A stretch of DNA of 64,000 nucleotides. Source: Desulfovibrio intestinalis (GTDB taxonomy: Bacteria; Desulfobacterota; Desulfovibrionia; Desulfovibrionales; Desulfovibrionaceae). The notes below the pieces were generated by a model, which was not told the DNA's origin, made no database searches, and saw only the letters and a program-made list of their open reading frames with translations. The DNA lies in contig NZ_JACHGO010000011.1 of the NCBI RefSeq assembly GCF_014202345.1, positions 1 to 64,000 on the forward strand, written 5' to 3'. This document shows positions 48,681-57,666 of this stretch, piece by piece. Position 1 is the first letter of the stretch; each line of letters opens with the position of its first letter. Position numbers and translations under genes: made by a program.

Positions 48681-49661
48681 TCAAGTGTACTGGGGTTCGT
48701 TTTCCTTGACGATCTGGAAAGATTTCATGGCCTTCACGGTTCCGGCGATGCCCTGATATTTGCACACGCCCGCCACGGTGCAGTCCAGCAGGTCTTCCTG
48801 GTCGGTATCCAGCACCAAGACGTCGCCTACCTGCATGCGCAGCAGCTGGTTGCCCGTGATGGTGGTGCCGCCAAAGCGCACCTTGAGTTCAATGGGGGTT
48901 TCCAGAAGGCGTTCTTTAAGGCGCGCCACCCAGGCATGGTCCACTTCAAGCCGTTCTGTCTGAAAGCTGGCGTGCAGTTTGGAGCGGATGGGTTCAATGG
49001 TGGCGTAGGGAAGGCAGATAATCATAGACCCCAGGGCCGTATCAAGCTCAACTTCAAAGGTGATGACCACAACAACGTCGCTGGGCGGCACAATGGCGGC
49101 GAACTGCGGATTGATCTCGCTGCGCACCAGCTCCAGCTTCACGTCGTGCACGGGCCGCCACGATTCTTCCATATTCTCCAGCGCGATTTTGACGATCTTG
49201 TCCACCACCGCCTGTTCGATGCGGGTGAATTCGCGCCCTTCCACCTTGGGTTGCGAGCCAGCGCCGCCAAAAACGCTTTCCACCAGGGCGAAGACCAGCC
49301 GGGAATCCACCACCATGATGGCATTGCCGCGCAGGGGATCCATCTTGAAGATGTTGATGGACGTGGGTACGGGCAGCGAACGCATGAATTCGCCGAATTT
49401 GGTCATATCAATGGATATGGGGTTCAGCTCGACGCGCTTGCGCACCGAGTTGGAAAGGGCGTTGGTACAAAGCCGGGCAAAGCGGTCGTTGACGATTTCA
49501 AGCACGGGCATGCGCCCGCGGATGATACGGTCCTGATTGGCAAGGTCAAAAGACACGATGCCGGAATCATCTTCCGTGACCTCGACTTCGCTTTCGATTT
49601 CACCGCCTGAAAGCCCGCGCAGCAGGGCATCCACTTCATCTTGCGCCAAAACTTTGTTCAT
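48681..49661 (-). CDS. fliM: Flagellar motor switch protein FliM
   Basis: A 326-residue C-ring protein. Residues 1-15 (VLAQDEVDALL) are the CheY-binding EIDALL-type peptide; the middle domain (about 45-230) includes FGEFMRSLPVPTSINIFKMDPLRG and GGxG (FGGAGSQP); the C-terminal SpoA domain (about 245-320) has IELKVRFGGTTITGNQLLRMQVGDVL. It sets motor direction with FliG and FliN. The ATG at 49661 has GAGG five bases upstream. It is isolated from other flagellar genes in this window. Confidence 0.95.
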   Translation of the reverse strand: MNKVLAQDEVDALLRGLSGGEIESEVEVTEDDSGIVSFDLANQDRIIRGRMPVLEIVNDRFARLCTNALSNSVRKRVELNPISIDMTKFGEFMRSLPVPTSINIFKMDPLRGNAIMVVDSRLVFALVESVFGGAGSQPKVEGREFTRIEQAVVDKIVKIALENMEESWRPVHDVKLELVRSEINPQFAAIVPPSDVVVVITFEVELDTALGSMIICLPYATIEPIRSKLHASFQTERLEVDHAWVARLKERLLETPIELKVRFGGTTITGNQLLRMQVGDVLVLDTDQEDLLDCTVAGVCKYQGIAGTVKAMKSFQIVKENEPQYT

Positions 49662-49834
49662 GCCAGCCTCAAAAATATCTGGTGAAGGTTCGGTTGTTCT
49701 TCTTCCCCAAACCATGCAAGAAAAAGGCCATTTTGACAAGTGCAGTGCAGTGTCCGGGACGGTAAAGTAAGGGCCATACGCTTTTTCTTGCCAACCTGTG
49801 CCCCTTGAGGCAGGCTACAGCCGGAGCGACATCC

Positions 49835-51649
49835 ATGCTGTTACAACTTTTTTCCACTGCCAGAACTCCCGTCCTTACCGGGGAAAATGCAGGCGTCACA
49901 CCCCTTGAAGTAGAGGCCACACCGGGCGAAAGCCTTTCTCGGGCCATCTGGCTTTCCGGGTTGGTGCCTCCATTGCCGCTGTGCGGCGGGTTGGGCCGCT
50001 GTGGCCGCTGCCGGGTTCGCTTTGTGGCTGATGCTCCAGCCCCTTTGCCTGCCGAAGCGGATATTTTTTCAGCCGTTGAGCTGAATGAAGGCTGGCGTTT
50101 GGCTTGCCGCCGTCAAGTGCCTGACGCTGCAAAGCTTGTACTGGAGCTTCCGGCAGAAAATTTGGCTCTGCCTTCTGATCCGGAAAAAACACCCGATGCC
50201 GACTTTATGGTAGACATGCGGCAGGCAACGGCGGATAACACTCCGCCAGCAAGTTCTGCCGTAGAGGGTGCTTCCGTCGCCTTGGCGGTGGATCTGGGTA
50301 CGACTTCCGTATACTGGCGGGCTGTTGTTGTGCCCGAAGTAGACGAGAGGGGCGCAGTTGGTGGGGGCGCTGGGGCTATTGTAGCCCAGGGCAGCTTTCT
50401 GAATCCGCAGGCTGGCGCAGGGGCAGATGTCATGTCACGGCTGGCCGTGGCCATGCAGCCACAGGGCCGCAGGGTTTTGTCCGGGCTGGTGCGCCGCAGC
50501 CTGCGTAGTGTCGTGGATGCTCTTGAGCAGGACGGCACAGCACGGGTTACGGATGTGTGCGTGGCTGCCAATACGGCCATGACGGATATTTTTCTGGATC
50601 TTCCCGTAGACGGTTTGTGCGCAGCGCCTTACAGGCTTGAGCACCACGGGCATAAAAATGTGGATGTGCCCGGTTTGCCGCCAGTGTACATTCCCCCCTT
50701 GCCCGCTCCTTTTGTGGGTGGCGACATAAGCGCGGGGCTGGCTGCACTGCTGGCAGCCGATATGCCCCGGCCTTTTGTGCTGGCAGACCTTGGCACCAAT
50801 GGCGAACTGGCGCTTGTGGACGCGCAGGGCAGGCTTTTACTGGCCAGTGTGCCTCTGGGGCCAGCGCTTGAAGGCATTGGCCCGCAGTGCGGGCAATTGG
50901 CCGGGCCAGGAGTTATTACAGATTTCAGCCTTGCGCCCACAGGCTTGAATGCGCATTTCTTTGCGCAGAGGCCGGAAGACGCCAGACCAGAGAACGATGG
51001 GCCCGAACACGGCGGGCAATGCCCTTGCCCTTCCTGTCAGGCTATATCTGCTCAGACGTTGGAGAACGGGCGGTTCGGCTCGGAAGCTGGAGTGCACAAG
51101 GCGCGCGGCATCAGTGCCACCGGGTATGTGTCATTGCTGGCCGTACTGTTGCGAACGGGCCTCATGCGAAAGGACGGCGGCTTTGAAGCTGCACCGACCA
51201 TGCCTCTGGCCCGCAGGCTGGCCTCTAATCTTGAGGCTGGTAAAGACAGCGGTGGCATGCGGCTGCGGCTGCCCCACGGCATGTGGCTGTGCGCCGCCGA
51301 TGTGGAGGAACTGCTTAAGGTCAAAGCGGCCTTTGCCCTGGCGCTGGAAAGCCTGCTGGCGGCGGCGGAGCTGGCCCCTGCCGAAGTGGCCGCGCTGTGT
51401 CTGGCCGGGGCTTTGGGCGAACATGTGCGGGCGCATGACCTGCAAACCCTTGGTTTTTTGCCTTCAGCACTGGCCCCCCGGCTGCGGGCCGTGGGCAACG
51501 CCTCTTTGGAGGGAGCGGCTCTGCTGGCCATAGATGCGCGGATGCGCGAGAATCTGGCTGGCCTGTGTACAACATCACGGCTGCTGCCTCTTGTGGAAGA
51601 AGAAAATTTTCATCAGACCTATTTGCGCCATATGCGCTTTGGAGCATAA
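49835..51649 (+). CDS. 2Fe-2S ASKHA protein, RACo-like activator
   Basis: A 604-residue protein with an N-terminal plant-type [2Fe-2S] ferredoxin domain (C50, C56, C59 and C91; CGGLGRCGRC) and a C-terminal DUF4445/ASKHA ATPase region (about 145-600: VDLGTTSVYWRA, ADLGTNGELALV, GAFGxH-like GALGEHVRAHD). RACo-type proteins reductively reactivate corrinoid methyl-transfer proteins using ATP. No corrinoid methyltransferase is nearby. The ATG at 49835 has GGAG upstream. The stop abuts the next start (TAAATG). Confidence 0.8.
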   Translation: MLLQLFSTARTPVLTGENAGVTPLEVEATPGESLSRAIWLSGLVPPLPLCGGLGRCGRCRVRFVADAPAPLPAEADIFSAVELNEGWRLACRRQVPDAAKLVLELPAENLALPSDPEKTPDADFMVDMRQATADNTPPASSAVEGASVALAVDLGTTSVYWRAVVVPEVDERGAVGGGAGAIVAQGSFLNPQAGAGADVMSRLAVAMQPQGRRVLSGLVRRSLRSVVDALEQDGTARVTDVCVAANTAMTDIFLDLPVDGLCAAPYRLEHHGHKNVDVPGLPPVYIPPLPAPFVGGDISAGLAALLAADMPRPFVLADLGTNGELALVDAQGRLLLASVPLGPALEGIGPQCGQLAGPGVITDFSLAPTGLNAHFFAQRPEDARPENDGPEHGGQCPCPSCQAISAQTLENGRFGSEAGVHKARGISATGYVSLLAVLLRTGLMRKDGGFEAAPTMPLARRLASNLEAGKDSGGMRLRLPHGMWLCAADVEELLKVKAAFALALESLLAAAELAPAEVAALCLAGALGEHVRAHDLQTLGFLPSALAPRLRAVGNASLEGAALLAIDARMRENLAGLCTTSRLLPLVEEENFHQTYLRHMRFGA

Positions 51650-54091
51650 ATGTCAGACCAGAATAATAAGAAATCCCGCCCGAACCGCTCCCGCGACGAC
51701 GGCACTTCACGCGACAAGCGTTCGGATAAACCGGCGCGTTCCGGCGGGTCTCGCCCCGGTGGCCCACGCCCCGGTGGCGGACACTCAGGCAAGCCCGGTC
51801 AGGATAAAGACGGCGAAAATCGTTCCCGGCCCGACAGGGCGGGGGCAGACAGGTCTGGCTCTGGCAGCGGCAGACCCGGCAAGCCCGGCTCTGACAAAAG
51901 CAGATCCGACAGGTCTGACAGGACCGATAGGCCCGACAGATCCGATAAATCAAATAGGCCCGACAGGTCTGATAGATCCGATCGGCCAGATAGATCCGAC
52001 AGGTCCGACAGATCAAACAGGTCCGATAGACCAGACAGATCGAGCAGACCTGATAGGTCTGATAGGTCCGATAGACCAGACAGATCGGGTAGACCCGATA
52101 GATCCGATAGATCTGATAGGTCCGGCAGATCTGATAGATCCGATAGACAAAACAGGCCCGAGAGGTCTGACAGATCTGACAGATCAAAGTGGTCCGACAG
52201 ACCGGGCAGACCTGATAAGTCTGACAGATCAGATCGGCCTGATAGGTCCGATAGACCAGACAGATCGAATAGACCTGATAGATCAAACAGACCCGAGAGG
52301 TCTGACAGATCCGACAGATCAAAGTGGTCCGACAGACCGGGCAGATCGGACAGGTCTGATAGGTCCGATAGATCCGGCAGGTCAGATCGGCCTGACAGGT
52401 CAGATAGATCCGACAGACAAGATAGGCCATATTCCGGTAAGGCTGGAGCGCCAGCCAGGGGCAGAAGCGGTGCGGCACATGCTTCAGACCGCGAAGCTGG
52501 TCAGGGCAGAAGCCGGGCATATATGCGCGATGATACGCCCAGTGCGCCACGCCCTGCGGCTGTCTATACTAATGCATGGCGCGGGGCAGCGCCGTTGTTT
52601 CCGCCACTGACAGACGAGGTGCGGCATATTCTCGGCCAGCTGCCGGAAGTGCTGGCGCGTGTGTGGCCTTTGAGCGCCGCCCATCGGCGTTCGCTGCCTG
52701 ATGACGTGGCCCGGCTGTCACGCCTGCTCACGACCGAGCGGGCGGCTCTTGACCGTCCCTATTGGGGTACTCCGGCTTTTGTCAGCGCGTACCTGTATTA
52801 CTTTTTGCCCTGGAACCTGGTGCGGCTTACCCGCCTGCTGGCGGCCATGCCCCTGCCTGATCCGCATCTGGCTGCGGCTCAGGGCGGCAAAGCTCTGTTA
52901 CTGGATGTGGGTTCCGGCCCGCTAACCTTGCCGCTGGCCCTGTGGCTGGCCCGGCCCCAATGGCGTCAGGCCCCCATACAGGTGCTGGCTCTGGACAACT
53001 CTTCGCAGCCTTTGGAACTGGGGCATACCCTGTTGAAGGAAATGGCCGCGCTGACATACCACCAACCGTGGGCCGTGCAGACTGTGCGCGCGCCGCTGGA
53101 ACATGCGGCCAGACAGGCAGCGCCTCTGTTGGCCGGAGGGCAGGCTCGTCCCTGGCTGGTCAGTGCCGCCAATGTGCTCAACGAACTGCGCTTTGGCAAA
53201 CGCGGCGGCCGCGCCAGCTCGCTGGACGGCTATGAAGATGAAATGGATGCCGCAGGCCAGATGGGAGTAGTGGACACTTACAACGCAGATGACCGCACAA
53301 CTGCTCCGGGTCAGTCCACAGATCCTGATGAACGGCCTGACGACTGCCGTCAGGAAAAGCTTGTGCGTTTTATGGATACTCTTGCTCCCCTGTTTCGCAC
53401 GCACGGCTCTTCCAGAGGGCGGTCAGAAGAGCAGCCTGCTGGGCCTGCGCTGCTTTTCGTGGAACCCGGCACTCGGCTGGGCGGCTCGACTATTATGGAT
53501 TTACGCCAGCTGTCGGTGGATGGCGGCCTTACAGCGCTGGCTCCTTGCCCGCATCAGGCGGCCTGTCCTTTGTTGAGCCGACAGGGAGGTCGCACATGGT
53601 GCCACTTTACCTTTGACAGTGAAGATGCTCCCCATTGGCTTGAAAATCTTTCAGCCGATGCCGGACTTGCCAAGAGTGGCCTGAGCCTCGCGCCTTTGCT
53701 GCTTTCGCCTGCAGCAGCGCCTGACGGCTCGTCCGGGGCGGAAGGGCAGGGGCGCAAAACCTCCGGGGCCATGCAGGCCCGCGTGTTGACCGCCCCCTTT
53801 GCAGTGCCCGGTCTGGCTGGCCGGGGCCGCTATGCCTGTGCGGCTTGTGGTCTGTTGTTGCTGGAAGATGCCGAGGGCCTGCCCTCCGGCAACTTGCTTG
53901 AGGTGCAGGTAACCCCCGACGCACGGCGTGACGGCAAGAGCGGAGCGCGCATCGTGCGGCGGCCCGGTGGTTCTGCGCCTGCTACGGCCCCTTCTTCGGG
54001 CTTTCCCGCATCGCGCCCGCAGCAGCCTTTTCCTGCGAGAAACTCTCGCAGACCCCAGTGGCGTGACGGCAAGGCTGGAAAAAAATCGTAA
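51650..54091 (+). CDS. Rsm22-type methyltransferase with an RS/RD-repeat N-terminal tail
   Basis: The 813-residue protein starts with a highly charged, disordered tail of Arg-Ser-Asp and Arg-Pro-Asp repeats (about residues 60-265). The Rsm22/small-ribosomal-subunit methyltransferase core follows (about 300-700): SAM motif LLLDVGSGPLTLPLAL, VLNELRF, FVEPGTRLGG and the metal/Fe-S type cysteines of CPHQAACPLL...WCHF. Mitochondrial Rsm22 is a ribosome-assembly factor; bacterial homologues lack proven targets. The tail, rich in Arg, may bind RNA. It abuts the upstream RACo-like gene. Confidence 0.8.
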   Translation: MSDQNNKKSRPNRSRDDGTSRDKRSDKPARSGGSRPGGPRPGGGHSGKPGQDKDGENRSRPDRAGADRSGSGSGRPGKPGSDKSRSDRSDRTDRPDRSDKSNRPDRSDRSDRPDRSDRSDRSNRSDRPDRSSRPDRSDRSDRPDRSGRPDRSDRSDRSGRSDRSDRQNRPERSDRSDRSKWSDRPGRPDKSDRSDRPDRSDRPDRSNRPDRSNRPERSDRSDRSKWSDRPGRSDRSDRSDRSGRSDRPDRSDRSDRQDRPYSGKAGAPARGRSGAAHASDREAGQGRSRAYMRDDTPSAPRPAAVYTNAWRGAAPLFPPLTDEVRHILGQLPEVLARVWPLSAAHRRSLPDDVARLSRLLTTERAALDRPYWGTPAFVSAYLYYFLPWNLVRLTRLLAAMPLPDPHLAAAQGGKALLLDVGSGPLTLPLALWLARPQWRQAPIQVLALDNSSQPLELGHTLLKEMAALTYHQPWAVQTVRAPLEHAARQAAPLLAGGQARPWLVSAANVLNELRFGKRGGRASSLDGYEDEMDAAGQMGVVDTYNADDRTTAPGQSTDPDERPDDCRQEKLVRFMDTLAPLFRTHGSSRGRSEEQPAGPALLFVEPGTRLGGSTIMDLRQLSVDGGLTALAPCPHQAACPLLSRQGGRTWCHFTFDSEDAPHWLENLSADAGLAKSGLSLAPLLLSPAAAPDGSSGAEGQGRKTSGAMQARVLTAPFAVPGLAGRGRYACAACGLLLLEDAEGLPSGNLLEVQVTPDARRDGKSGARIVRRPGGSAPATAPSSGFPASRPQQPFPARNSRRPQWRDGKAGKKS
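51900..52430 (+). repeat. Coding repeat array (RS/RD/RPD units)
   Basis: The array is built from units of the GACAGATCC/GATAGGTCT type, all in multiples of three so the frame stays open. A larger unit (ERSDRSDRSKWSDRPGR) occurs twice, starting near 52151 and 52286, exactly 135 bp apart. Other frames and the opposite strand are also free of stops here because of the repetition, which explains long spurious frames. Confidence 0.85.
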
Positions 54092-54112
54092 AAATACTTT
54101 TGTAAGGCTAAC

Positions 54113-54155
54113 AAGCCCCCGCAAGGCCTGCACGCACGCGCCTTGTGGGGGCTTT
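54113..54155 (+). terminator. Terminator after the Rsm22-type gene
   Basis: A 15-pair stem (54113-54127 with 54140-54154, one G-T) containing AAGCCCCC/GGGGGCTT; one T follows, the others being in the stem. Confidence 0.7.
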
Positions 54156-54258
54156 CACATGATAGATGAAGCTTATTAAAAATATTTATCATTATGTAAA
54201 ATAATTTAATTCAATATGTTAATATAGACCTCAACTTTCCGGGGCTTTTATTTGCTGC

Positions 54259-54272
54259 GTATACATGTATAC
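54259..54272. promoter_or_regulatory. Perfect 14-bp palindrome upstream of nrdJ
   Basis: GTATACATGTATAC reads the same on both strands and lies 63 bp before the nrdJ ATG, just after an AT-rich promoter-like stretch. A repressor operator is plausible. It does not match the NrdR box consensus, and no cobalamin-riboswitch B12 box was recognised. Confidence 0.4.
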
Positions 54273-54335
54273 TTGGCTTTGGTCCCGCAGGGCCGTTTTT
54301 GCCGTGCACAACTTCAATCCAAGGTTATTCTTCCC

Positions 54336-56645
54336 ATGCCTGAAATGCCAAAAAATCTTCCCCAGCCGCAGTTGAAGCCCAATACCGAAGTCGTTTTGCA
54401 AAAGCGTTATCTGCGCAAAAATCTGGATGGCCAAATAGTCGAAACCCCGCGTGATCTCTTCTGGCGCGTGGCTTCCTCCATTGCCGTTGAAGAAGAGAAA
54501 TACGAAGGTTCCAGCCAGAAGTGCCCGCAGCTGGCGCGCGATTTTTATGATATTATGACCAGCTGGAAGTTCCTGCCCAATTCGCCAACGCTCATGAATG
54601 CGGGGACGGATCTGGGGCAGCTTTCCGCGTGCTTCGTGCTACCGGTGGGCGACTCCATTGAAGAGATTTTTGACGCCGTCAAGTACGCGGCTATGATACA
54701 CAAGTCCGGCGGCGGCACGGGATTTTCCTTCTCCCGCCTGCGCCCCAAGGACAGCCGTGTGGGCTCCACAGGCGGCGTGGCTTCCGGCCCGGTGTCATTT
54801 TTGCGCATCTTTAATACTGCCACAGAGCAGATAAAGCAGGGCGGCACGCGGCGCGGGGCCAATATGGGCATCCTGCGGGTGGATCACCCGGATATTCTTG
54901 AGTTTATTGGCGCCAAGGAAAAAGAAGGCGAGTTTAATAACTTCAATCTTTCCGTCGGACTGACTGAAGCCTTTATGCAGGCGGTGGAAAAAGACGAGCA
55001 CTATGACCTTGTGTCGCCCGGCAATGGCGAGGTCATGAAGCGTCTGCCCGCCCGCGAAATTTTTGACTTGCTGGTGCGCAAGGCATGGCTGTCCGGCGAC
55101 CCCGGCATTGTCTTTCTGGACCGTATCAACAGGGATAATCCCACGCCGGATCAGGGCGATATTGAATCCACCAATCCCTGCGGGGAGCAGCCGCTTTTGC
55201 CTTTTGAGGCGTGCAATCTGGGTTCCATCAACCTTTCCTGCTTTCATGTGCCGGGGCACGAAAATGATGCCGACCCCGCCGCCAAAGGCATAGACTGGGA
55301 CGAACTGCGCCGTGTGGTGCATCTGGGCGTGCGCTTTCTTGATAACGTCATTGACGCCTCGCGGTTTCCCCTTGACCGCATCAGCGAAACCGTGCGCAAA
55401 AACCGCAAGATCGGCCTGGGCGTTATGGGCTTTGCCGACCTGCTTTTCCAACTGGGCGTGGCCTACGATTCGCAGCAGGGCATTGACCTTGGCGAGCGCA
55501 TCATGGCCTTTGTGCAGGAAGAAGGGCACAAGGCTTCGGCTGTGCTGGCGCAGGAGCGCGGGCCCTTTCCGGCCTATGAAACTTCAATGTATGCCCGGCG
55601 CAAGCTTGGGCCTTACCGCAATGCCACTGTGACCACCATCGCGCCCACGGGCACGTTGTCTATCATCGCTGGCTGCTCGTCCGGCGTTGAACCGCTTTTT
55701 GCCCTGTGCTTTACCCGCAATATTCTGGACGGCGAGCGCCTTGTGGAGGTGAATCCGCACTTTGCGGCTGCGCTGGAGGACGGGGGACTGTTCAGCCACG
55801 AGCTTATGGATGCGGTAGTAGCCAAGGGCTCCATTCAGGACATGGACTATCTGCCAGCGCCCATGCGCAAAGTTTTTGTGACGGCAATGGACATTGCTCC
55901 TGTGTGGCATCTGCGCATGCAGGCGGCTTTTCAGCGCCATACGGACAATGCCGTGTCCAAGACCGTGAACCTGCTCAACAGCGCCACGGAACAGGATATT
56001 CGCGAAATCTACTGGCTGGCTTATCAGGAAGGCTGCAAGGGCGTTACTGTCTACCGCGATGGCTGCAAGAGCATTCAGGTGCTGGCCACGGGCGAAGGGC
56101 AGAAAAAAATGGACGGCGAATCAGCAGCTGAAGCGGGCGATGCCGCGCAGTCCGGCAGTGCAGCATCCGTTTCACCCATTGCAGCCACTCCTTCGCAGGT
56201 GCGCAAACGGCCCGACGAAGTGCAGGGCTTTACCCGTAAGGTGCAAACGGGCCTGGGGGCCATGTACCTTACGGTCAATGAGGTAGACGGCAAGCCCTTT
56301 GAAGTCTTTGCCACCATAGGCAAGTCAGGCAGGTCCATTACAGCCAAGGCCGAAGCCATAGGCCGCCTTGTGTCTTTGGCCCTGCGTTCCGGCGTGCATG
56401 TTCGTGATGTTGTGGCGCAGATCAAGGGCATTGGCGGGGAGCATCCCGTGTTTCGCGGCAAGGGGCTGTTGCTCTCCATTCCCGACGCCATCGCCTGGGT
56501 TTTGGAGCAGCGGTATCTCAAGGATGAGGTTGTGGACACTGTCAACGATCTTACCGGCAGTTGCTGCCCCGAATGCGGCGAAAGGCTGGTTTTTCAAGAA
56601 GGTTGCCTTATCTGCCCTGCCTGCGGCTTTTCCCGCTGCGGCTAG
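54336..56645 (+). CDS. nrdJ: Adenosylcobalamin-dependent (class II) ribonucleotide reductase
   Basis: A 769-residue enzyme that makes deoxynucleotides using adenosylcobalamin. It shows the first redox cysteine C99 (SACFVLPVGDS), C282 and E284 in the radical-site motif STNPCGEQPLLP, APTGTLSIIAGCSSGVEP, and the C-terminal TSCPD domain (about 620-725) with a zinc-ribbon end CCPECGERLVF...CPACGFSRCG. The ATG at 54336 fits the family start; the ribosome site (AAGG) is weak. It needs the adenosylcobalamin that CobO helps supply and would work without oxygen. Confidence 0.95.
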   Translation: MPEMPKNLPQPQLKPNTEVVLQKRYLRKNLDGQIVETPRDLFWRVASSIAVEEEKYEGSSQKCPQLARDFYDIMTSWKFLPNSPTLMNAGTDLGQLSACFVLPVGDSIEEIFDAVKYAAMIHKSGGGTGFSFSRLRPKDSRVGSTGGVASGPVSFLRIFNTATEQIKQGGTRRGANMGILRVDHPDILEFIGAKEKEGEFNNFNLSVGLTEAFMQAVEKDEHYDLVSPGNGEVMKRLPAREIFDLLVRKAWLSGDPGIVFLDRINRDNPTPDQGDIESTNPCGEQPLLPFEACNLGSINLSCFHVPGHENDADPAAKGIDWDELRRVVHLGVRFLDNVIDASRFPLDRISETVRKNRKIGLGVMGFADLLFQLGVAYDSQQGIDLGERIMAFVQEEGHKASAVLAQERGPFPAYETSMYARRKLGPYRNATVTTIAPTGTLSIIAGCSSGVEPLFALCFTRNILDGERLVEVNPHFAAALEDGGLFSHELMDAVVAKGSIQDMDYLPAPMRKVFVTAMDIAPVWHLRMQAAFQRHTDNAVSKTVNLLNSATEQDIREIYWLAYQEGCKGVTVYRDGCKSIQVLATGEGQKKMDGESAAEAGDAAQSGSAASVSPIAATPSQVRKRPDEVQGFTRKVQTGLGAMYLTVNEVDGKPFEVFATIGKSGRSITAKAEAIGRLVSLALRSGVHVRDVVAQIKGIGGEHPVFRGKGLLLSIPDAIAWVLEQRYLKDEVVDTVNDLTGSCCPECGERLVFQEGCLICPACGFSRCG

Positions 56646-56657
56646 TTCGGGTTTGTC

Positions 56658-57164
56658 ATGAAATGGATAACCCATCAGGCCACAGCCGTCGCTGCGGCCC
56701 TGGCTCTACATTTGCCCGTGGCTGGCGTTGCGGCGGCCTGCGCCGGAGCCGTGCTGCCCGATGTGCTGGACCAGCGCATGGCAGGGCTGGCCCCAACAAA
56801 GCGCGGCCGGCAAAAACTGTTTAATGCCATACACAGGGGAACCACCCACTGGTTCGGCTGGTGGCTGGTGCTGTGTGCGGCGGCCTTTGCGCTGCCCGGC
56901 CCCGAACTTGGTCCAATGGGGCGTGACGTGCTGCTGGGGCTGGGATTTGGCGGTTTAAGCCATGTGATTCTGGATATGTTAACGCCTTCGGGAGTTCCCC
57001 TCACTCCTTTTTCACGCAGCAACAAGGTTTCGCTCAAGCTGTGTTCAACGGGCAGTCTTGGCGAGTATTGCTTTTTGGTTTGCGTTGTGGGGCTTGTGTG
57101 GTGGTTTTATGGCGCAGATCTTTTAAAGGTGACGCGCCAGCTGGCTCATATGAAAATCCTGTAG
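56658..57164 (+). CDS. DUF457 membrane-bound metal-dependent hydrolase (YdjM-like)
   Basis: A 168-residue membrane protein with about four helices and the family's histidine motifs: THQATAVAAALA at the start, AAACAGAVLPDVLDQ, NAIHRGTTHWFGWW and GLSHVILDMLTPSGVPL. The conserved His/Asp residues could bind zinc; family members are linked to membrane and SOS responses but have no proven substrate. It starts 12 bp after nrdJ and may be co-transcribed. Confidence 0.8.
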   Translation: MKWITHQATAVAAALALHLPVAGVAAACAGAVLPDVLDQRMAGLAPTKRGRQKLFNAIHRGTTHWFGWWLVLCAAAFALPGPELGPMGRDVLLGLGFGGLSHVILDMLTPSGVPLTPFSRSNKVSLKLCSTGSLGEYCFLVCVVGLVWWFYGADLLKVTRQLAHMKIL

Positions 57165-57201
57165 GCTCTGCGCAGCCTGACCCCTGCTCGCCAGTTTACG
57201 G

Positions 57202-57252
57202 CGCGGCAAACGAAAATGCCCTTGGGCAAGCGTTTGCCGCGTCTTTTCTTTT
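57202..57252 (+). terminator. Terminator after the nrdJ-DUF457 pair
   Basis: CGCGGCAAACG (57202-57212) pairs with CGTTTGCCGCG (57231-57241); an inner GCCC/GGGC stem adds to it. A T-rich tail TCTTTTCTTTTT follows. Confidence 0.85.
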
Positions 57253-57666
57253 TCGTGTGTGCAGCTGGATACTTTAAAAATTGATGGATGCTCTTCATAA
57301 ACGCACATTCAAATTTAATGCAACTGCATATACTTATGAGTCATGCGTAAAAACCACAAATATGTAACACATAAAATATGCGCGCAAAATATTGTATTCA
57401 AATATAAATGGCGGTACTCTGAAGTAAACTTACTTTGAAATGATTAAAATTTCAAAGTTGTCATTCTGTCGAAAATTAAATTCGGCAAAATTCACACCAT
57501 GTTATGGTGAGTTGCATTCGCGTATAGCCTTAGTGCATTTTGGCTTTAAAAAAGTTTAAAGGCACTAGATAAAAATTGTTGTTACAGGTTGGGTTTAAAT
57601 CATGTAAACAGCAAAAATAGTTGCATTCTGCATGGGCCTTGTGTGCTGACTTGTATCAAGGCCAAT
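57253..57666. other. AT-rich region upstream of cfa
   Basis: Contains repeat copy H on the minus strand (57430-57543). The rest is AT-rich with no supported gene; it must hold the cfa promoter. Confidence 0.4.
57430..57543 (-). repeat. Dispersed multi-hairpin repeat, copy H
   Basis: On the minus strand: TGCACTAAGG entry, H1 CACCAT-AAC-ATGGTG (57495-57509), H2 of 11 positions with 10 paired, a GACA spacer and H3 ACTTTGAAAT/ATTTCAAAGT. H1 pairs perfectly although its bases differ from CACGCCGC/GCGGCGTG in copy E. The element is AT-richer than the others. Confidence 0.8.

Noticed and set aside
51830..52440. CRISPR array in the repetitive stretch
   Set aside because: The repeats are contiguous, of variable length and in frame; there are no unique spacers and no cas genes.
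51321..52610. Long stop-free frames on both strands across the RS/RD-repeat region
   Set aside because: They exist because the repeat units are multiples of three and lack stops in several frames. Only the 51650-54091 frame continues into a recognisable enzyme.
54156..54335. Cobalamin riboswitch ahead of nrdJ
   Set aside because: No B12-box-like core or kissing-loop arrangement could be recognised, only an AT-rich stretch and a palindrome.
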